The notes below the pieces were generated by a model, which had not been told where the DNA came from, ran no database searches, and was given only the letters and a program-made list of their open reading frames with translations. Of a DNA stretch of 64,000 nt, positions 45,823 to 55,990 are shown piece after piece. The DNA comes from Diphasiastrum complanatum. Lineage: Eukaryota > Streptophyta > Lycopodiopsida > Lycopodiales > Lycopodiaceae. Both the position numbers and the translations under genes were made by a program. Position 1 is the stretch's first letter. Every line of letters begins with the position of its first letter. The stretch spans positions 20,201,489 to 20,265,488 of the forward strand of contig CM055094.1 in NCBI GenBank assembly GCA_029204225.1, written 5' to 3'.

Positions 45823-47500
45823 CTGTAAATGACGAAAATAAGAGGCGAAATCAGAAGGACAGAGAACATCGATAATGCAGAGAGAGAGAGAGAGAGGGAT
45901 AGAGAGATTCCATGCATTGCATTCTATTTGTAGTATTTCGGGTTAGACGTTGAGGCATTGTAGTCATATGTATAGAGCATCCCATCCTTAAAGGAGAACT
46001 TGTGACCATTCTCTAGGTGACTTGAATAAGCCCGCCCTCCATACATTTCAAAGTCAAGAATAATCCATGCCCCTTTCACACTCATAGCCATCTATACTAT
46101 ACACCCCCCCCCCCCCCTCCCCCCTTACAACAATCAAATTTTACTTGTCCAAGAACAGAAGAAAGATAAGCATGAGAAAAGGTCACAATTGTATCACATT
46201 TTAGTTGCCCAAGACAAAGGTAGTCCATGAGAAATTAAGGCAACAGGAAAGGCACATTCACAGGTTTGTTTGAAGGGAGCTTTTCATGTCGCATAAGCAC
46301 GAAGAGATGTGACGAAATAAAAGGTGAAAGTAGATTAATATTGATGTGTGATGTCCCTTTGTGTGAATATTTTCTGGATCCAAACATCTAGTGTGTGGCT
46401 GTTAGGCTAGAGATAGCATGATATATTAATTTCAACATCCATTGGAGCGAGCTTCCGATCCACTTGAACACAAAACTTACAAGACTATTTGCTTCATGAT
46501 GTAAATGTGAATCCAACTTATCAACCATTACAGAAAATTTGAGCACAAAAGGGGCCTTTCAAAAACATACCTTTTATTTTTTTTCTCAAAAGTTTATTCC
46601 ACATAGTCTAATCAAAACACTCAAATTTGAAATCTACGTAACGTAGCTCCTTCAAATTGATTTTCTTTTCTTTTTAAAAGAACTGTAATTTTGCGTCAGG
46701 GCAGCCCGTAGATAAACCATTTTATTTGTAGTATAGTATGCAACTCAGCAAAAAAACAGTGTAACTTTTGAACGGCAACTCGGATAGAGACGATTACGGT
46801 GCCATTAGAAAGCCCTCGATGAGAGCTTTTTCAACGACACCCAACATGACCCAGTTCCGAGCTACGGTGAAGAAGTAAGGGAGTAGCATTATGGTCCATT
46901 TAAGAGTAAAGGCAAATACTTATAAAACTGGTATATGGCAAGTTAGACACAATGATAAATTCATGAGAATAAGTTAGTGAAGCTCAAAAAGTCATTTGGA
47001 GTGAGTTCTTGCCGAGTCCCAATTTGTTACCTTGCTATTTGTGAACTTGCCCCAAGATAAGGTGAAAAAAAACTTTTAATATTATGAATGACAACCACGA
47101 AGCTATCATAGTTTCAATCAACATCGATATAATTAAACAACAAAAATCATCACATACATGGGAACATTACAAAAAATCACAATATCACGCTTTACTGCAA
47201 TGCTGCCATGCTTGCCTTTTAGAAAATGAAAACAAACTCTGATGGGAGAAGATTTGATGCTGGCACTTCCTTCTTCAGGCATGGAACTGGAATTCAGAAG
47301 CTTTGAAAAGCTATAGCTTCAAAGGATCGATTTTCCATCTTTTAGTGGTGATCTATCATTCGTACGACCGTGCTTGATTACTCCTTCGCATCCTTGGACA
47401 CCATCTACATACATCCACCACGGATCCGGAGCGCCATCATCATCCATTTTCAAAAACCCTAAGTTGCCGAGATCTGCTACATTACACAAAAATCGTCACA
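45823..47500. other. Duplicated spacer, U3
   Basis: Nearly identical to 33881-35520 until about 47240, with a longer C tract (46105-46126, interrupted by T); beyond that the match is weaker. No gene. Confidence 0.7.
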
Positions 47501-48120
47501 TCTAGCATGAGCCAAATGCTGAGGGGTAGTGCTCCTGGAGCTTGTCAAAACCACACATTCAACACCGACTTGGGTTGAAAGCTCGCTACTAGTACGTTAC
47601 TGTGAAGAAACATCATCGTTTCCACATCCTATCAGAACGACATTGCTCCAAATTTGTCCACAAATTTCTAGTCTCCAAACACTGCCGAGCAATACTCTAC
47701 ATACACTGCTCATAGAGCCGCGCCCCCATACTCTGCAATCACCGTGGACCGAGGTGAGCATACATACTCTACATTCGCCGTCGAACGAGCTCAGCGTCCA
47801 TACTCTGCATACAAAGTTGATTGAGCCGAGTCCATCAAAAGTCGACCGATCCGAAGCCCTCCACAGTCGATTGAGCCGAGACTCCACTTGTCTATTACCA
47901 GAGCCGAATCTTCAACAGAGTCATCAGCCGAGTCCAGAACATGTCTGCCACAACATCTTCCAGTTCTGATGACCCAACTCAAGACAAAATTGACATCACC
48001 ATGGAAAGCCTCGATATTTCTTAGTTGAACATTGGTACCAGGAGGCACACTAGTTCCTGAGCCACATAGAGTTCCAACTTCCTCTTTTCAGTGGCTATCA
48101 GAGCCCATTTCAATTGCATA
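47501..48120 (+). pseudogene. SSDD gene, short copy, U3-b
   Basis: 36-bp repeats (about 47705-47815) and Ser/Asp segment SSDDPTQD; stop after MESLDIS. Joined to the CACGTG block at about 48128. Confidence 0.5.
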
Positions 48121-48510
48121 TTGCTTATACACGTGCTACAATACACGTCAATCTGCCGTTCGGCCACGTGCCCACACATGTGAGCTAACACGTGCTAGAA
48201 CACACGTCACCAAACCATTTGACCACATGGCCACATGTGCAAGTTTCACACATGTGGATACAAAAGTGTGGTCCCACACGTCAGGTACTGATTGGGCCAC
48301 GTGACCACACGTGTGAGCCGATACGTGCAAGAACACATGTCGCTGATCCATTCGGCCACGTGTCCCCATGTGGGATCCCACACGTGTTGATCCAAACGTG
48401 CAGTTTCACACATGCGTATACAAACGTGTGGTTCCACATGTCAGCTACTGACTGGACCATGTGTGATTGGGATTCATAGGTGCCAACTTTTTTCTCCTAT
48501 ATAAGTCCAT
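48121..48510 (+). promoter_or_regulatory. CACGTG-rich promoter with TATATAAG, U3-a
   Basis: CACGTG/CACATG array followed by TCCTATATAAGTCCATTC (TATA at 48497-48504). Here it stands before the small MAGNSRDFRK ORF, not the H3-like ORF. Shared with the other blocks up to about the predicted start site. Confidence 0.6.
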
Positions 48511-48526
48511 TCGCAAGGATTGTACA

Positions 48527-48774
48527 ATGGCCGGTAATTCCAGGGATTTCAGAAAGGTCAACATACGACGAGTTGAGGCTACAACTACTAGGTCTAGTGT
48601 TGACGTATGCATTTGAGAAAGTGCCGATTATCAATCCATGGCATTCCTTATGAATTACGAGTGTTTTTGGGATTGAGGGTTGGATCCTATAAAAATCAAT
48701 TCCAACGTAGCCCTGCAATCAGAAGAAGGCCACCATATGATGGCCTGACTAATCAAGAAATGTGTGTTTCTTGA
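48527..48774 (+). pseudogene. Small ORF MAGNSRDFRKVNIRR, frameshifted
   Basis: ATG about 25 bp after the TATA box. The first frame gives 29 residues (to SSVDVCI, stop). A second frame opens just before and continues CHLRKCRLSIHGIPYELRVF to RRPPYDGLTNQEMCVS, stop at 48774. Together they would give an ~80-residue basic protein with one frameshift near 48605. The short TATA-to-ATG distance leaves almost no leader. Family unknown; an exon of a longer gene is possible because TTCTGCAG at about 48890 resembles a splice acceptor. Confidence 0.35.
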
Positions 48775-49214
48775 TTCTTGTTCTTTGAAATGCTTTCTTA
48801 TTTAGCTTTTTATTTCTTGTTTCTTAATTATGTTTGTTGCATGTTAGATTAGTTTTATTCACAAGCATCTATTTCATTCGATTCTGCAGCAAGTAGGAGT
48901 AGGAATTTATTAGGTGTTCATCCGAGTAATACGCTAATCCATTCATGAGCATCAGGACTTGCATGTTTTCAAGTAATGTGAGTACAGTTCAGGAGTGAAC
49001 ATTGCCCGAGTATCCTGTGACAGGTTGGATATAACTACAACACGATGAGATTTCTTTGCCTGAGTGGGTAATAAATCGAGAGGACTAATTCATAAGAAAC
49101 TCGGGAAGCTTGGTAATAAGCAGAAGTGAAACCCAACCAACAACGTGGCAAACTGTAACAGATCTTAAAGAGAACAATCAATAGATTGATAGGGAATCAG
49201 TAAACAAGGTTTCT
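48775..49214. other. Single-copy segment, U3
   Basis: About 440 bp found only once in the window, pyrimidine-rich at the start (48780-48830). No ORF of note. It may be intron or 3' UTR of the preceding ORF, removed from U1 by deletion. Confidence 0.5.
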
Positions 49215-49955
49215 ACATAAGCTTGCCATAGGCTTGTGTCGCAAGCCAACCATGCTCTGCCATGTAGGCTTGAGTGGATCTAGAGAGAGAAAGAGGTGGA
49301 TCTTGCAAGCTACTACATGGAAAGCCACGTAGGCCTGCCACATGGAAAACCATGTAGGTCTACCTCGTGCCAAGTCTTGCAACTTAGGGTTTGCAAACAC
49401 GTAGGTCTAACATAGGCTTGTGTTAAACGTAGGTCTAACATAGCCATCCAGTCTTTGCCACGTAGGCCTGAGTGGACCTAGAGAGAGAAAGAGGGGGCTC
49501 ATAAACTGCCAGGTAGCCAACCACATAGTCCTACCAAAGGCTTGTGTGGTTTACCACATGGCCTACCATAGGCTTGTGTGGTTTACCTCATGGCCTACCA
49601 TAGACTTGTGTAGCAGGCCACATAGGCCTGCGATCGACCAAGGCTGTCATAGGTGCCCACGTGTCAAGTCACGTATAACTGCCATGTGGCAAATCATGCA
49701 AGCTTGGGGTTAGCCATGTGGCAAGCCACGTAGGCCCATCATAGGCTAGCAAGCCAACCAGGCTCTGCCTACGTGGTCTACTATTTGCGAAGCTTATTGC
49801 ACACTACCACATGGCAAGCCACGTAGGTCTACCACATGGCAAATCATGCAGGCTTGAGGGTTGCCATGTGGCAAGCCATGTAGGCCTACCATAACCTTGT
49901 ATGTCAAGTCAACTGGGCCCTATGCCACGTAGGCTTGAGTGGACCTAGAGATCTA
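49215..49955. repeat. GC-rich minisatellite, U3-a
   Basis: Repeats with GCCACATGGAAAACCATG, CATGGCCTACCATAGGCTTG and CCACGTAGG. 49545-49955 is close to 13425-13811. Confidence 0.75.
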
Positions 49956-49968
49956 TATATATATATAG
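49951..49968 (+). promoter_or_regulatory. TATA-type promoter of RT gene, U3
   Basis: GATCTATATATATATATAGG, then GTGGGCTCAAATCTCTTGCC and the ATG at 50029, 60 bp downstream. Same as the 13812 copy. Confidence 0.5.
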
Positions 49969-50028
49969 GTGGGCTCAAATCTCTTGCCATAAAAACTAGC
50001 CAAGAAGATAAACTTTTTTAAACCCTAA

Positions 50029-50946
50029 ATGTGCCCTAAAAGACACAAAAAACATCAAGTATCAAATCTAAAAAATCAGCACCAAAATGTGTCGAAACCA
50101 CACATTAGATGGATGCAGGAACTCGCCCTCCTACAAGCCTTGTGTGCTGAAAATTTCAGCCTGAAATTGCATTACAAACTCAAAAAACCAGCAAGCAAAG
50201 AATTAGGTTACCCCCAAAAAAGCAATATTCCTTTGAACGGGATTGATGGTTTGAAAACTATTATGACTAAAATGATTTGTTCGGCATTTAAAATTGCCAA
50301 AATCAAATTGCTCAAATACAAACGAATATCTGGAACCAATGATTTTAAATGGGTTTCGAAAAATACAGGTTCATATGAATGGAGTACTATAGACCGCAAG
50401 AATACCTTATGCATTTGGAATTCCTATTTGATAGACAATTGCATTATCAGACATGGGGATCATACCTGGCGACAGGTCGGGGGAATACGAATGGGTTTTT
50501 CATATTCACCAATGTCTTGTAATTGGTACCTTTCTTTTTTTGAAATGCAATTTATTAAGAGGCTTGCAAGATTAGGGGAAATTAAATTTATAAACGACTT
50601 CAAATATTCGTTCAGGTACATTGACGATATATGCTTTATCAATAATCATACAGTTGGACGTTTCCTAGACAAGACTCAACCAAGAACACCTGACAATCCT
50701 TTTTGGATCTATCCCCTGGAATACCTTGAGATAGACGGAAACGACAACACATGTAATTTGGTGAACATTCTGAATATTACAATTACCTTTAATCCAATTA
50801 TCGGTCATACACATCTGTCCAAATATGATAAAAGGGGAGACCTTCCTTTTCGCTTTTTGCAATATATACACCTTGCCTCATATAGACCCGTGTTTAACTC
50901 ATATAATAGATCTTTGGTAACTTGGGGTAGCTTGATATGTATCTAG
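50029..50946 (+). CDS. Reverse transcriptase fragment, non-LTR (Penelope-like or related)
   Basis: 305 codons. Palm motif B is QVGGIRMGFSYSPMSCN (149-165), followed by LSFFEMQFIKRL. Motif C is FRYIDDICFINN (195-206). WIYPLEYLEI (226-235) and SKYDKRGDLPF (264-274) then match the thumb-side pattern of a repetitive eukaryotic RT family. KSNIPL (64-69) may correspond to the segment just after motif A, but the motif A aspartate is not visible. The first ~60 residues (basic, MCPKRHKK) look unrelated, so the protein is probably chimeric or N-truncated and inactive. No GIY-YIG endonuclease is seen. The TAG stop lies on the inner edge of TIR-R. Confidence 0.65.
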   Translation: MCPKRHKKHQVSNLKNQHQNVSKPHIRWMQELALLQALCAENFSLKLHYKLKKPASKELGYPQKSNIPLNGIDGLKTIMTKMICSAFKIAKIKLLKYKRISGTNDFKWVSKNTGSYEWSTIDRKNTLCIWNSYLIDNCIIRHGDHTWRQVGGIRMGFSYSPMSCNWYLSFFEMQFIKRLARLGEIKFINDFKYSFRYIDDICFINNHTVGRFLDKTQPRTPDNPFWIYPLEYLEIDGNDNTCNLVNILNITITFNPIIGHTHLSKYDKRGDLPFRFLQYIHLASYRPVFNSYNRSLVTWGSLICI

Positions 50947-51166
50947 GCAACTAATAAAGCAACAACACACCTCTGGATGGATTCACAAGCCTCTCTAACT
51001 CATTCTTATGATACTATCATTATGTCTAACTTTCCAAATACTAGATGCAAGAGTATCTGACAGATTCCTAATTCTTTACTCTCCAAGTGTTGTTTGTAGC
51101 TCATCGTAGATGCTTTGAGAATAATGTTACTAGTTATATTGATTGGGGGGGGGGGGGGGGGGGGGG
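50943..51166 (-). repeat. Right inverted repeat with poly-G, U3
   Basis: Inverted partner of 31459-31682, ending in a 22-G tract (51145-51166). Its inner CTAG contains the RT stop codon. Confidence 0.7.
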
Positions 51167-51813
51167 ATTTTGGATTTTTTGCTCTTGAATAGGGATTTTG
51201 GAAGTTCCTCTATTGCATTCAGGTTTGCCATTACTTTTCCCTATTTACTTTTTTGGGTTAAGGCAATTGAAAGCCTTAAAAAAAAGCAATTTTTGTGGAG
51301 TACTTTGTAGACCTAGCAACTGTATCCTTTTAGAGGTGTATGCTATTTTTTTCCATTTGAAAAAGGCTTCTAATAATCACTTAAGGGTCACTTGATTGGA
51401 AATTGGCACAGTGGCAATTCATAGTATGGATTGTCAGCTGATTACCAAAAGGAGTGCAAATGGAATGTCCTCCATATTGAAAGATGCTCTCAGAGTAGCT
51501 AAATCCTATGATAGCACCGTGATTGCCTCACGGAAGAGTATGCACAACCAATCAGCCCAAAAACCTAAGAATGAAAAGCCAAAAAATAATAAGATAAAAA
51601 ATCTATTTTTTGATGAACTAGAAGCTACTGCTTGCCAACAAACTTGGGCATCATGCCAAACAAAGATTCGAGAGGGAAAATAAATCATCAAGTTTCATGG
51701 CGATGGATTTACCGACAGGTAAATTGAAAGTCGATTTGTTAAATGGTTGTGAATTGAAAGTTGATTTGTTAAATGGTTGTGAATATACTTATAACTTCTG
51801 TACACTTTCTTTC
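51167..51813 (+). mobile_element. Gypsy remnant, truncated, U3-a
   Basis: ORF 51396-51683 (IHSMDCQLITKRSANGMSS, KPKNEKPKNNKIKNL) then the start of the protease-side ORF with a VDLLNGCE repeat, cut at 51813 by the tandem-duplication junction. Confidence 0.65.
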
Positions 51814-52108
51814 GGTTGGACATTTCCTAGACAAGACTCAACCAAGAACACCTGACAATCCTTTTTGGATCTATCCCCTGGAATACCTTGAGATAGACGG
51901 AAACGACAACACATGTAATTTGGTGAACTTTCTGAATATTGCAATTACCTTTAACCCAATTACCGGTTGTACACATATGTCCAAATATGATAAAAGGGGA
52001 GACCTTCCTTTTCGCTTTTTGCAATATATACACCTTGCCTCATATAGACCCGTGTTTAACTCATATAATAGATCTGTGGTAACTTGGGGTAGCTTGATTT
52101 GTATTTAG
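51814..52108 (+). pseudogene. RT C-terminal fragment (tandem copy)
   Basis: Encodes FLDKTQPRTPDNPFWIYPLEY to SLICI, the last ~95 codons of the RT ORF, fused in frame to gypsy-derived codons upstream (ORF from 51773). No catalytic motif. Confidence 0.7.
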
Positions 52109-52316
52109 GCAACTAATAAAACAACAACACAACTCTGGATGGCTTCACAAGCTTCTCTAACTCATTCTTATGATACTATCATTATGTCTAACTTTCCAAA
52201 TACTAGATGCAAGAGTATTTGACAGATTCCTAATTCTTTACTCTCCAAGTGTTGTTTGTAGCTCATCGTAGATGCTTTGAGAATAATGTTGCTAGTTATA
52301 TTAATTGGGGGGGGGG
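52106..52316 (-). repeat. Second TIR-R copy with poly-G, U3
   Basis: Tandem copy of 50943-51166 with a shorter G tract (52307-52316). Confidence 0.7.
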
Positions 52317-53640
52317 ATTTTGGATTTTTTGCACTTGAATAGGGATTTTGGAAGTTCCTTTATTGCATTCAGGTTTGCCATTACTTTTTCCCTATTAACT
52401 TTTTTGGGTTAAGGCAATTGAAAGCCTTAGAAAAAGAAGCAATTTCTGTGGAGTACTTTGTAGACCTATCAACCGTATCCTTTTAGAGGTGTATGCTATT
52501 TTTTTCCATTTGAAAAAGGCTTCTAATAATCACTTAAGGGTCACTTGATTGGAAATTGGCACAATGGCAATTCATAGTATGGATTGTCAACCGACTACCA
52601 AAAGGAGTGCAAATGGAATGTCCTCCATATTGAAAGATGCTCTCAGAGTAGCAAAATCCTATGATAGCACCGTGATTGCCTCACGGAAGAGTATGCACAG
52701 CCAATCAGCCCAAAAACCTAAGAATGAAAAGCCAAAAAATAATAAGATAAAAAATCTATTTTTTGATGAACTAGAAGCTACTGCTTGCCAACAAACTTGG
52801 GCATCATGCCAAACAAAGATTCGAGAGGGAAAATAAATCATCAAGTTTCATGGCGATGGATTTACCGACAGGTAAATTGAAAGTCGATTTGTTAAATGGT
52901 TGTGAATTGAAAGTTGATTTGTTAAATGGTTGTGAATATACTTATAACTTCTGTACACTTTCTTTCAAGTCTAATCAATGGTTTGAAGTTAAAGGCAATA
53001 TTCTAGGGAAAGACATAAGTATAATGTTTGATTTTGGAGGTACTCACAACTTTTGGAATGTGCGGCTTGTATAGAAGCTTCGGGTGCCCACCATGGCCAG
53101 TGATCAACATTATGTGGTCCTCTAGCCTCAGGGTCAGACACAGAAGTTTGGGATGTGAAAGTCCCTAATTTGGAGGTTCGGATGCAAGATCATGTTGAGC
53201 GGCTCGACTTCCATGTTGTGAATCTTGATAGAACTTATGGAATCCTAGGATATGAATGGTTTTTTGATAAATCAGATTCGTTGAAAATAGATTTTAAAAA
53301 CCATACTATTGTATTTAAAGATAAGTTTGACCAGATAGTCTCTATTTATGGGGAGACTAATGTACTCCCATCACTAATGGTTTCCTCGGTGGAAGTTATG
53401 GAAAAACTACATAATTCTAAGTATGAGCTTTTTCATCTTGTTTTGAAATCTCGTATGCATTGTGATGTGAATGTGTTAACATGCTTTAACACCAAAAATT
53501 AGCATCAACAACAGCTTTTAACATTCTTTAACGTCAAAAATTAGCTTTTAATGCAAGATTTTAAACAAGAGAGTTCAATGATGTTTTTCCTAAATAACTA
53601 AGATTTTTGGAGGTACATACTTCTAATTATATTGCAGTCC
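52317..53640 (+). mobile_element. Gypsy gag-pol remnant with protease, U3-b
   Basis: Most complete copy: 52549-52836 (gag-side segment), 52850-53074 (FEVKGNILGKDISIMFDFGG), 53155-53502 (DFHVVNLDRTYGILGYEWFF to VLTCFNTKN). Stops separate them. The protease Asp-Phe-Gly replaces Asp-Ser/Thr-Gly. A ~30 bp local repeat near 53515 splits the pre-RT segment. Confidence 0.75.
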
Positions 53641-54611
53641 GTTGTTAGCACATAAACAAATTTTTCTGAAATGAAATCTTTGAAATGTTTCAAAGAAGAG
53701 CAAGAACATAAAGATAGATTTTCAATTTCAAAATTGCATAAAACATCAAACAGAAAGTACCATTCACTTTTGATGTTAGGTAAGTATGACCAAGCAAACA
53801 CAATATCATGGAAGGACTTGTGTATATAAGGCCAAAGATCTGTAATAAAATACAAGTGTAAAAGTGTCTCACATGAATGGTCTCAAACATTCTATTACAG
53901 TAGCGTAAATGTAAAAATATCTTTGCCTTGTCCTTGCGCGTGCTGAGCTGTAGTCGATCCACCGTATTCCTAGTGAGAGTTCTTCTATGCAGATCCTTGT
54001 CATCCTGCGAGCTAGTTAATACCTGTAAAAGTTCAGTCTTTTAGCCAGTAAGTCTTCTTTTGCACCACTGCCTTGTCCTTCCTTTCCCTTATATCATGTA
54101 TACTTCTTTCTTTTTCCCATATTTTGTCCAGAAACCACCGAACTAGGGTTGTTTAGGTTGAAAGAACCAGGTCTTTCATTTGAGTTTTGGAAGAATTTAT
54201 CTTGGATAGTGAAAAAAGTGGTCTTTTGAGGAGGCGTTCAAACTCTCTGATGTTTTCAGCATCTCCTAAGTTGGCAAGGAGTTTAGCAGAAGGGTTTGCA
54301 GCAAATCAATCATGTGCTGGCGTAAAAAAGAGAAAAGTATGTATAACTTGACAACATCTCTGCCAAGCTTGTGTAGCCAAAGAAAAAAGCCATTCATCTA
54401 ATTTTGGAAGGATGCACCAGGGAAGAATTTACTAAGATTGTTCATCATGAAACACAATGATCCCAAAAAAAAAAATTTACATGGAGACCCATTTTTTTTT
54501 AATTTTATAAAAAAAATACCCATATTTAAAATGCTTCAAATAAAGATATTGTAATGCTAAAAAAAATTTTGTCTTTTGCAAGAAAATTAATCAAGCTACT
54601 AAAATTTTAAG
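53641..54611. other. Gypsy-associated tail and short AT-rich block, U3
   Basis: Non-coding copy of 6851-7730 with only ~120 bp of the AT-rich block. ORF 53690-53962 (minus) is the counterpart of 6918-7190 and is treated as a shadow. Confidence 0.5.
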
Positions 54612-55990
54612 ACCTAACCTGAACCAAAAGGAATCATATGCACATAAATATGCCTCTTCAAATCATTCCTACAAGATCAGTCGAATCATCATGCAATAAT
54701 CATCGTTTCCACATCCTATCAAAGCAACATTGCTCCAAAGTTTTCCACAAATTTTTAGTCCGCATACACTGCCGAGCAATACTCTACATACGCTGCTCAG
54801 AGAGCCTAGCCCCCAGGCTCTGCAATCACTATGGACCGAGTCGAGCGTCCATACTCTGCATTCACTGTGGACTGAGTTGAGCGTCCATACTCTGCATACA
54901 AAGTTGACTGAGCTGAGTCCATCCAAAGACGACCGATCCGAAGCCCTCCGCAGTCGACCGAGCCGAGACACCACTTGTCTGTTACCAGAGCCGAACCTTC
55001 AACAGAGTCCTTCGCCGAGTCCAGAATATGTCTGCCACAACATCTTCCAGTTCTGATGACCCAATTCTAGACAGAATTGACATCACCATGGAAAGCCTCG
55101 ATATTTCTGAGATGAACACTTGGTACCAGGAGACACACCAGTTCCTGAGCCACATAGAGTTCCAACTTCCTCTTTTGATCAGTGGCTATCAGAGCCCATT
55201 TCAATTGCATATTGCTTATAACCACACTGACAGATTTTCCAGTTCATGTTACCTCCTTACCAAAATTTTGTTTATATTATCCCTATTTCAGGAGCTGACA
55301 TCACCACATTTGGCTTCCCTAGGGGACCAAACACAATCAATAGGACCCTCAAAAAGATTGAATCCACAACATACTTGAAATACATAGACCCCTCAGTGGA
55401 CAAATGGAAAAAAAAAGATGGTTATCCTATTGAGGTCATAAATGATAAGCCCTTAGCTGCTCCGTGCGCCTATCTAACGAAATATACATAGGGCTATAGG
55501 TCCAAGATCACGCGTATCCCCATGAAACTATTCCACATGATGGCTGATTCTAAACTACACGATCAGAACCTTTATGACTGGGCCCAGTTTGCTGCCAACT
55601 GCCTCCATGACTATATCAAGAACAAGTAAACCTCCAGTTATTGAGCTATCTTCTGATAGATGTCACTTTGCAGCAGTTGAGCCACCGACCTCGATTTTGA
55701 GACCACTTGATGCTAGCAGATAAAAGCTTGGGAGACTCCCTCAAAACCAGCCAAAAATACCAACTCTACTTTTAGGTCTATTGCAACATATTCCACGCAA
55801 GCAGCTTCTCAAAAGAGAAAGAGTTCCTCCTCTCCACAAGGGCCAACTGCAAAGCACCAAACGGTCGACCTAGTGAAGCTTACATCGAGAGAGACACCCA
55901 TGTACTCTATGTCACCGATGAAAGATCGATACAAGCGAAGCGTCATGCTTCATCAAATGAAACAGACTCAAATGATATGGAGTTTACATT
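54612..55990 (+). pseudogene. SSDD gene copy, U3-c
   Basis: 36-bp repeats (54800-54905), SATTSSSSDDPILDRIDITM, MNTWYQETHQFLSHIEFQL and the shared frame change. Then come MLPPYQNFVYIIPISGAD (55246), KKDGYPIEVINDKPLAAP, stops, KHQTVDLVKLTSRETPMYSM and the HASSNETDSNDMEFTFEDFHG segment. The RNA could start upstream of the repeats, but no promoter is clear. Confidence 0.5.

Larger units (their letters stand above)
50653..52975 (+). repeat. 1.16-kb tandem duplication (RT 3' end, TIR-R, gypsy)
   Basis: GTTGGAC at 50653 and at 51815 begin the two copies, a period of 1162 bp. Each has the RT C-terminus, TIR-R with poly-G, and the gypsy gag segment. The first copy breaks at 51813 after TACACTTTCTTTC; the second continues as TTTCAAGTC. 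Confidence 0.85.

Noticed and set aside
53690-53962. Hydrophobic minus-strand ORF, 90 aa (also 6918-7190)
   Set aside because: Seen in only two of the copies, in AT-rich gypsy tail sequence, with no motif or context. Probably chance.
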